Source of the DNA: CAYVHB01 sp964450865
GTDB taxonomy: Bacteria; Bacillota; Clostridia; Saccharofermentanales; UBA5734
NCBI GenBank assembly: GCA_964450865.1
Contig: CAYVHB010000054.1
Location: 1 to 12,547, forward strand
Direction: 5' to 3'
Length of the DNA: 12,547 nt
Part shown: one piece after another, positions 1 to 5,168 of the stretch
How the letters are laid out: each line of letters starts with the position of its first letter
How positions within the stretch are numbered: position 1 is the stretch's first letter
Made by a program: the position numbers and the translations under genes
Notes under the pieces: generated by a model
Seen by the model: the letters and a program-made list of their open reading frames with translations, nothing else
Told to the model about the DNA's origin: nothing
Database searches by the model: none

Positions 1-54
1 TGATTCTAGCAATTCTTTATCCTAGGCGGTATGTGCCCTGCTTTTGTCGCTTAC
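1..54. mobile_element. End of an IS66-family insertion sequence (rest lies outside the window)
   Basis: Bases 32-54 match, in inverted orientation, the terminus of the IS66 copy at the other end of the window (23 positions, 2 mismatches, with 16 identical bases at 40-55 versus 12068-12083). Read from the end inward it begins GTAAGCGACAAAAGC, and GTAAGCG is the typical start of IS66-family terminal inverted repeats. The element lies to the left of base 54; no coding part of it is visible. The 8 bases following it (gatattta) would be one copy of the target duplication, but the other flank is not in view. The family call leans on the transposase present in the second copy. Confidence 0.75.
32..54 (-). 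repeat. IS66 terminal inverted repeat, left copy
   Basis: This 23-bp segment is the inverted counterpart of 12069-12091, with 21 of 23 positions identical. It marks the boundary of the IS at base 54. Confidence 0.75.
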
Positions 55-65
55 GATATTTAAGC

Positions 66-170
66 AACCACGTCACTTAAGCGGAAATAAATCAGGTGAC
101 GACTGCAAGTAGCTGGGTGAGTTGCGTTGCCAAATCAGGGTCGAGATATTTCCGCTGAGGTGACGTGGTT
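66..170. repeat. Palindromic interspersed repeat, copy A
   Basis: The ends are 24-bp inverted repeats (66-89 and 147-170) with two mismatches. They begin AACCACGTCAC and end GTGACGTGGTT, around a 57-bp centre. The right end is 24 of 28 identical to the right end of copy C, and its centre aligns loosely with that copy. No open reading frame and no clear target duplication are seen. It could be a MITE-like element or a structured repeat that folds into a hairpin when transcribed. Confidence 0.8.
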
Positions 171-206
171 CCTCATGGCCATGGTGTACCTCATGGCCAT
201 GGTGTA
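171..206. repeat. Two perfect tandem copies of an 18-bp unit
   Basis: The unit cctcatggccatggtgta occurs at 171-188 and 189-206 without a mismatch, directly after palindromic repeat A. Each unit contains the perfect 10-bp palindrome CATGGCCATG (174-183, 192-201). It could be a replication-slippage product or a paired protein-binding site; nothing in the sequence decides. Confidence 0.9.
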
Positions 207-589
207 ACAAGTGCAAAATCCAGCGAATCAGAAACCGGTTAAACGTGCGGATAAAAATTGTGTTGACACGATTTTGAGCGTATGTGAAGATTGTATTGAT
301 CAATGTCACTAGGGGGCATGTGTTACGAAGATCATGAAATGGGCATGCTCTATGAAGATCATGCGTGCAATAACCAATCAGATATTCTAAAGAGCGGATA
401 TTTCTTGGCGCTTAATATTGGATTGACATGATATTGATATTCGCCGCAAGTGAAAGCACGATAGACGAAAGCTTGATTGATAGCGGCGTTTGAGGTGAAA
501 GGGATGCAAAAGAAGTGTGACAGGTGGACGTTCTGGGTGAAAGCTCAGCAGGAGAAAAAGGATTATAATGATGAGGAGACATTTCTCAG
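207..589. other. Non-coding leader region upstream of the pRiA4b ORF-3-like gene
   Basis: I see no convincing gene in this stretch. It contains two TTGACA hexamers (262-267 and 423-428), neither followed at 16-18 bp by a good -10 box, and an imperfect tandem repeat at 314-367. TATAAT at 564-569 is too close to the start codon at 590 to be a likely -10 element. The promoter of the following gene must be somewhere here but cannot be pinned down by eye. Confidence 0.5.
314..367. repeat. Imperfect 27-bp tandem repeat
   Basis: Two units start with gggcatg (314 and 341) and share gaagatcatg at the same offset; the rest has diverged. It is an older version of the kind of duplication seen elsewhere in the window's spacers. 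Confidence 0.6.
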
Positions 590-2446
590 ATGACGAACCA
601 GGAAAAGGTGAATAGTTCAGTCTCGACGGCTGAACTGATTGCAGCGGCTGTGCGCGAATACCGCCAGACTGAGTCGCTGGAATTGACAGCAGCCAGATTG
701 CATCTTTCAACCTACAAAGTTCGCAAGCTGCTGATAACGGCCGGGGAATGGAGCAGTCCATTTGCCAGAGCGGTCGGTGAGCTGAAGGCAGCCGGACGGA
801 CTGTGGCTGAGATCGCGGCGTTGTTGGAGACGTCGGCGAATATGGTTGTGGCATATTTGCCTTATGGACGGACGGTTTATAACGTGGCGGACCGGACTGG
901 TGAAGCCAGGCGCAGCGACCTTTACAGGTTGCGGATCCGGCGGGCGGCGGCCCATAGTGTGCGGCGCAGGACGGACGAGGCGAGCGGCGTATGTGAATAC
1001 GATGATGGAGGATATGCAACAATGGACAAGAATATTGATGATTGGGCGGAACGGCAGCGTGCAGGTTCCGGCCGCCCGCTCAAGACGATTCGGCTGCACC
1101 TGGCGTTGAAAACGGATTATCTGGATGCGGAGGACAGGCGTGCTTTGCGACGTTATGGTCATTCGTCAACGGGCGAATCGATCAGTCGCGATATCCTGAT
1201 TCCTTCTGATATGACGCTGCATGCTTTGCACTATGCAATCCAGCGGCTATTTGGCTGGCAGAACAGCCACTTGCGAGCGTTTGAACTGCCGCCAGCCATT
1301 TACAAGAAGCTGACGGGCGGGACGGTCGGCGGCTGGTTTCGTCTGGTCGGTACGCTTTTCCTTTATCTTGAAAACGATCATGAGGCCTTCTGGGATGACG
1401 ATTATCATTATGGCAGTTTTAAAAACTGGCTGCGCAAGAAGTATACCGGGCCTTATGTATATGAGGGAGAAGGCGAGAATTTCCTGATTGCGCATCGGAG
1501 CATACTGGCCTTGGTTGAACGCTTTCCGATGCTCGATGTACATGCCCGGTTTGATTCGCCAGAGCAGCTGGCGGCCGATGCAGCGCAAGGCGAGGACGAA
1601 GCCTACGAACCGGTGGTTTTACGCCGGGCGCCTCTGGTCGATCTGACCCTCGATGAGCTCAATCAATCACTCATGATGGAATGTGGCCAGCAGTCGCTCC
1701 TGGAGCGCTTGACAGTGGCGGAGGTGCTGGCGGCTAAAGGGCAGCGCCTGGCCGGGCCGGATCAATTAATCGCGGCCAAAAGCGAAGTGACATTGTTTGA
1801 TGTTGAGGATTGGATGAGGTATTTGCGTTATCTTGCTAACGAGGCAATCGCAAAAGAGCGAGATCAAGCAGATAAGTTGGGGGGATCTGCTGACGCGGGA
1901 TCGGCGCAGACAGCAGGTCATGAGACAGGATCCAGATCGACGGTTAGCGATGACATTGACAGTGCCATGCAGAATACGTGCACAAACCCGATGATCCGTG
2001 ATGAACTGCGCGATACAATCGCGACATGGGCGAAAAGAATGCGCAGCCATTTGGCGGCAGGTCCAGTTATCGACGATGAAATTATTGATCTCAATCCGCT
2101 TCTCCGGCCGGTGACGCATCAGCTGATTTACAATTATGACTTTGGTGACAACTGGATTGTCGAAATTACCCGGCTAGGTGATGCGGCTGATCTGGTTGCG
2201 AGCGGCGCACTATCTGCCCTGGAACTGGCCGAAGCCGAGGCCACTGTTTTAACGGAACACCGGCCGGTCTGTATCGCGCGCGATGGTTTGAATGTCCTGG
2301 ACGATGTCGGCGGACTGTCTGGTTTTGCCCGGTTTTTAGCCACGATCAATGAGTCGGACGATATGAACGAACGGGAAGAACTGCGAGAGTGGGCGAAAAG
2401 CCTGGGTTGGAGTACACGCAACGTGGCACTGAAAAACGTGTTGTGA
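590..2446 (+). CDS. pRiA4b ORF-3 family (IS1096 TnpR-like) protein with N-terminal HTH region
   Basis: This 618-residue protein starts at ATG 590 behind a GAGGAG ribosome binding site (573-578). Residues 15-120 hold two helix-turn-helix-like segments (about 30-50 and 65-90), then a basic stretch rich in Arg, suggesting DNA binding. The pRiA4b ORF-3 fold appears in two halves: residues 165-235, with the motif LHALHYAIQRLFGW followed by HLRAF, and residues 510-583, with YNYDFGDNW and a DDVGG motif. Between the halves lie about 275 residues, including a low-complexity Gly/Ser/Ala/Asp stretch at 430-460. The family is named after a plasmid ORF and the IS1096 passenger gene; its biochemical function is unknown. 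The gene stands alone and is framed by palindromic repeats A and B/C. The family call is firm, any role in mobility is inference. Confidence 0.85.
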   Translation: MTNQEKVNSSVSTAELIAAAVREYRQTESLELTAARLHLSTYKVRKLLITAGEWSSPFARAVGELKAAGRTVAEIAALLETSANMVVAYLPYGRTVYNVADRTGEARRSDLYRLRIRRAAAHSVRRRTDEASGVCEYDDGGYATMDKNIDDWAERQRAGSGRPLKTIRLHLALKTDYLDAEDRRALRRYGHSSTGESISRDILIPSDMTLHALHYAIQRLFGWQNSHLRAFELPPAIYKKLTGGTVGGWFRLVGTLFLYLENDHEAFWDDDYHYGSFKNWLRKKYTGPYVYEGEGENFLIAHRSILALVERFPMLDVHARFDSPEQLAADAAQGEDEAYEPVVLRRAPLVDLTLDELNQSLMMECGQQSLLERLTVAEVLAAKGQRLAGPDQLIAAKSEVTLFDVEDWMRYLRYLANEAIAKERDQADKLGGSADAGSAQTAGHETGSRSTVSDDIDSAMQNTCTNPMIRDELRDTIATWAKRMRSHLAAGPVIDDEIIDLNPLLRPVTHQLIYNYDFGDNWIVEITRLGDAADLVASGALSALELAEAEATVLTEHRPVCIARDGLNVLDDVGGLSGFARFLATINESDDMNEREELREWAKSLGWSTRNVALKNVL

Positions 2447-2452
2447 GGTGTG

Positions 2453-2558
2453 AACCACGTCACCCGAGGGGAACAATCTCGTCTGAGGTTATAAAACACC
2501 TGGGAGAGTAGGGCTGCCGATGCAGAGGCGGAGAAATTTCCCTTGGAGTGACGTGGTT
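2453..2558. repeat. Palindromic interspersed repeat, copy B
   Basis: This 106-bp element begins six bases after the stop of the upstream gene. It has AACCACGTCAC at 2453 and GTGACGTGGTT ending at 2558. The terminal 28 bp are imperfect inverted repeats (22 of 28). The right half (2500-2558) is repeated with 54 of 59 identity in copy C. In RNA it could form a long imperfect hairpin and might end or buffer transcription from the upstream gene, although no U-run follows. Confidence 0.8.
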
Positions 2559-2634
2559 GACCTAGACGAAGCTAGCTGGTAGAGTAAGGCAGCCGATGCA
2601 GGGGCGGAGATATTTCCCTTGGAGTGACGTGGTT
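2559..2634. repeat. Palindromic repeat, copy C (right half only)
   Basis: Bases 2576-2634 repeat 2500-2558 with five mismatches and end in the same GTGACGTGGTT. No AACCACGTCAC left end directly precedes it, so it is a truncated copy or a local duplication of the right half of B. The alsD ribosome binding site starts 11 bases further on, so this repeat forms the leader of that gene. Confidence 0.8.
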
Positions 2635-2658
2635 GAATAGTTGTGGAGGAAACTTAGG

Positions 2659-3528
2659 ATGTTTATTCGGTTTGGTCAGTCGAATTTTCGGGATCGGGTT
2701 GTGGCCCTGCTGGTGCTTGGTTTGCTGGTTGGATCGGTTGTCCTGGCAGCCGGTTGCCAGGCGGTGGTCGAGGCTGGAAGCCCATCGGATACCTCATCGA
2801 AAAACCGCTCTGATGCTTTGTATCAGGTTTCTTTGCTCAATGGCCTGATGCAGGGGGATTATGATGGCACGGTCAGTATCGGGACGCTGAAGCAGGTCGG
2901 GGATCTTGGCCTGGGGACGTTTGACACACTGGACGGCGAGCTTGTCATGCTGGACGGTGTCGTTTATCAGGCCAGGGCTGACGGCACAGTCCAGGTGAAA
3001 ACGGACGATGCAACCGTTCCGTTTGCGGCTGTCACTTTCTTTGACGATGAACTGGACGGAGGTACTTTGCGAAATGTCGCCGACCTGGCCAGTCTCAAGC
3101 AGGTTCTTGACACGACGATAACCAGCCAGGGCGGTGATTTCAACCAGTTCTACGCCGTCAAGATCAGTGGCGATTTTGCGATGGCCCATGTCCGCAGTGT
3201 GCCGGCCCAGAGCAAGCCGTACCAGCCGCTAGCCGCGATTGCCAAGACCCAGCCGGAATTCTCGTATGAGAACCTGGCCGGGACGATCATTGGTTTCCGC
3301 TGCCCTGACTATGTCGAGGGGATCAATCTGCCGGGCTGGCATTTGCATTTTCTGTCGGCTGACAAGGCGAAAGGTGGCCATTTGCTCGATGCCCGGATCA
3401 CAGAAGCCCAGGCCGGGATTGACCGGATCAGCGACTTCCAGTTGCGCCTGCCGCGCACGGCGACGTTTGCCGCGCTGAATCTGGCCAGCGATCTGAAGAC
3501 GGATACAAAGCAAGTCGAAAGCAAGTAA
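2659..3528 (+). CDS. alsD: Alpha-acetolactate decarboxylase, predicted lipoprotein
   Basis: The enzyme (EC 4.1.1.5) decarboxylates 2-acetolactate to acetoin in the butanediol/acetoin pathway. ATG 2659 is chosen because GGAGGA (2645-2650) lies 8 bases upstream; an in-frame TTG at 2641 lacks this. The 289 residues begin with a signal peptide ending in the lipobox LAAGC (Cys33), so the protein should be anchored outside the membrane. The mature part matches the family along its length: LDGE (Glu94), the segment AVKISGDFAMAHVRSVPAQ with Arg179, and zinc ligands His228, His230 (WHLHF) and His241 (GGHLLD). Glu287, close to the C-terminus, fits the known catalytic Glu. Exported forms are known (Brevibacillus), but a lipid anchor is less usual. 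No acetolactate synthase gene is adjacent; the next gene encodes another lipoprotein. Confidence 0.93.
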   Translation: MFIRFGQSNFRDRVVALLVLGLLVGSVVLAAGCQAVVEAGSPSDTSSKNRSDALYQVSLLNGLMQGDYDGTVSIGTLKQVGDLGLGTFDTLDGELVMLDGVVYQARADGTVQVKTDDATVPFAAVTFFDDELDGGTLRNVADLASLKQVLDTTITSQGGDFNQFYAVKISGDFAMAHVRSVPAQSKPYQPLAAIAKTQPEFSYENLAGTIIGFRCPDYVEGINLPGWHLHFLSADKAKGGHLLDARITEAQAGIDRISDFQLRLPRTATFAALNLASDLKTDTKQVESK

Positions 3529-3567
3529 CAAGAGATCCTGGCGCGGTGCAACTTCATATTGCTATTC

Positions 3568-3575
3568 AAGGAGGT
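3568..3575 (+). promoter_or_regulatory. Strong ribosome binding site deciding the start at 3582
   Basis: AAGGAGGT lies 6 bases before ATG 3582. It settles the start of the second lipoprotein gene over the earlier in-frame ATG at 3546, which would put 12 extra residues before the signal peptide. Confidence 0.9.
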
Positions 3576-3581
3576 TCTGAC

Positions 3582-4763
3582 ATGAAACTGAGCATGGTGA
3601 TCCGGTTACTTGCGACCTTCTTTCTAATCTCGCAGATTTCGCTGTTTTCGGCCTGCTTTGACGCGGTTGACCAGGTGATTGAACATTCTCCGACCACAAC
3701 GGCCATAACGTCAGGATCCGGTTCGTCTGGCAACACGACGTCCGGTTCGGCGCAATCATCTGCTTCTCATGCTTCTCAAACGACTGATGGCCCAACTTCC
3801 AGTTCAGCTTCATCCGGCCAGTCGACCATCCCAACCAGTAACGCTGCGGGTGGCGATATTTCTGCGGACCTTATTTTACCTGGTCTGGGCAACAGTAGTG
3901 GCAATTTTATCAATCGCGGCCTGGCAGCCTATGCCAATGATTGGCTCTATTTTTGCGACCCCGAACTCAAGAAGCTTTATGCGGCAGATATGCAGACTGG
4001 GAACATGAAAATCGTGCTTGCCAATGTCCTGGCGCAATATATCAATATGAATGGCGACTGGGTTGTTTTTGTTGACGCGTTGGATTCTAATCATGTCAAA
4101 ATCGTAAGTACCGATGGCAAGCAGGTTTACACAGTTTCCGAACAGGTCCAGGGCGGTAAACAGCCGATCCAGGCGATTAATCTCCTGGTCAATGAAAACT
4201 GGATTTATTACATCGATATGAGTCCATCGGGCAACCGGCAGATCTGCCGTCTCCGGCCTGATGGCTCAAAAAAGCAGGTTCTCAGCACGGATAGCGCGCT
4301 GTCCTTTTCGCTTTCTGAAGAACGCATTTACTATCTGACGACGGAAAGCCGTTACGGCCTGGTTGGTCAGGACGGTTATGGCCAGAGTACGATTTTCGAC
4401 AGACAGAAGACAGTCCCGATTCAGGCAATAGCCTGGAGTGACTGGATATATTTCAGCACCTACGACTCAATTTCCAAAACCCGGGGAATGAGCGGTGATA
4501 TTGAAAAAATGCTCGAAGGCCAGAATGAATTCAACATTGTCGACGGAGCCAGTTTCTTTTACAGCACGAACAAGGGATTGTACCGGATGCGGGAGACCGG
4601 TGTCGATGTGGAGATGATCTGGGTCAATAATGGTGATTATAAAAATATTCCGAAATTCATCAATGTATTGGGTCCGTGGGTTGTGTTTCAGGCCAATCAG
4701 ACCCTATATCTCACGAAGGCTGATGGCACCCAGATAGAAGCAGTTCAATTGACGAATTACTGA
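3582..4763 (+). CDS. DUF5050-type lipoprotein, beta-propeller-like
   Basis: This 393-residue protein has a signal peptide and a lipobox-like LFSAC (Cys25; Phe at -3 is atypical). A Ser/Thr/Gly-rich linker covers residues 35-90. The rest is a repeated beta-strand pattern with W-hydrophobic-Y/F motifs (NDWLYF, NENWIYYID, EERIYYL, SDWIYFS) and blocks such as ICRLRPDGSKKQVL. That is the signature of DUF5050 / TolB-like propeller domains of clostridial surface proteins. It is probably a cell-surface protein binding a ligand or partner; no catalytic residues are recognised. It follows alsD after 53 bp on the same strand and is probably co-transcribed with it. The function is unknown. Confidence 0.75.
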   Translation: MKLSMVIRLLATFFLISQISLFSACFDAVDQVIEHSPTTTAITSGSGSSGNTTSGSAQSSASHASQTTDGPTSSSASSGQSTIPTSNAAGGDISADLILPGLGNSSGNFINRGLAAYANDWLYFCDPELKKLYAADMQTGNMKIVLANVLAQYINMNGDWVVFVDALDSNHVKIVSTDGKQVYTVSEQVQGGKQPIQAINLLVNENWIYYIDMSPSGNRQICRLRPDGSKKQVLSTDSALSFSLSEERIYYLTTESRYGLVGQDGYGQSTIFDRQKTVPIQAIAWSDWIYFSTYDSISKTRGMSGDIEKMLEGQNEFNIVDGASFFYSTNKGLYRMRETGVDVEMIWVNNGDYKNIPKFINVLGPWVVFQANQTLYLTKADGTQIEAVQLTNY

Positions 4764-4949
4764 TCAATGTCGGGTTTCTTGAATATGGATCATCAGCCTA
4801 TTCTGCAAAATGTGCGGGCAATGGTCAGGTTGTACGGTTCTAGCCCACAATAGGGCTGATGTTCTTGATCTGCAAAAGGTCAAGAAGCAGTTGCCCAGAT
4901 TTGTGCGATGGCCGATTTTCGCATGGCGTACATCTGGGATCAATTCAAA

Positions 4950-4991
4950 GAATACGGACTTCGTTTCCGTGAATATGGACTTCGTTTCCGT
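4950..4991. repeat. 21-bp tandem duplication (two units, one mismatch)
   Basis: Units at 4950-4970 and 4971-4991 differ only by C/T at their sixth base. Because the period is a multiple of three, an open frame through it repeats the heptapeptide EYGLRFR, but that frame shows no start signal and is probably not a gene. Confidence 0.9.
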
Positions 4992-5012
4992 GATAAAAAG
5001 CAGATGCAGGAC

Positions 5013-5040
5013 TTGACGACGCGGTTTTACCGGTCGTCAA
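5013..5040. terminator. Stable hairpin, possible bidirectional terminator or processing site
   Basis: The arms TTGACGAC (5013-5020) and GTCGTCAA (5033-5040) pair perfectly. An inner CGGT/ACCG stem closes a TTT loop, with one bulged G at 5021. This makes a 12-bp stem between two convergent genes, where a shared terminator would be expected. There is no U-run on either strand, so intrinsic termination is doubtful. Confidence 0.4.
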
Positions 5041-5124
5041 CCCCACACGGCTCCAGGTCAATCGCGGACATACTCCGGATCAACTGCAGGATGTCATTCA
5101 AGTATTCGGTTCTGGATCCCGACG

Positions 5125-5166
5125 TTCAGCCGGGCCATCAATGAGTTCAGCCGGGCCATCAATGAG
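5125..5166. repeat. 21-bp perfect tandem duplication
   Basis: Units at 5125-5145 and 5146-5166 are identical. The second ends three bases before the stop codon of the minus-strand DUF4173 gene, so the duplication sits exactly in its 3' untranslated edge. Confidence 0.92.
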
Positions 5167-5168
5167 CC

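Larger units (their letters stand above)
4764..5168. other. Convergent intergenic spacer with short tandem duplications
   Basis: This stretch separates the 3' end of the DUF5050 gene from the 3' end of the DUF4173 gene. No open frame in it has a ribosome binding site or a recognisable product. It holds two 21-bp tandem duplications and one 12-bp-stem hairpin, listed separately. No classical U-run terminator is seen for either gene. Confidence 0.6.

Noticed and set aside
564..569. TATAAT as -10 box of the pRiA4b ORF-3-like gene
   Set aside because: It lies only 20 bases from the start codon, and no -35 box stands at the right distance.
707..2499. Long minus-strand open frames opposite the pRiA4b ORF-3-like gene
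   Set aside because: Their translations show no family features and their codon pattern mirrors the real plus-strand gene.
2641..2658. TTG start for alsD
   Set aside because: It would place the GGAGGA ribosome binding site inside the coding sequence; ATG 2659 is better placed.
3546..3581. Earlier ATG for the DUF5050 gene
   Set aside because: AAGGAGGT sits just before ATG 3582, and the signal peptide starts there.
4810..5144. Small open frames in the convergent spacer, one with a doubled EYGLRFR heptapeptide
   Set aside because: No ribosome binding site, no recognisable product, and the repeat follows from the 21-bp DNA duplication.
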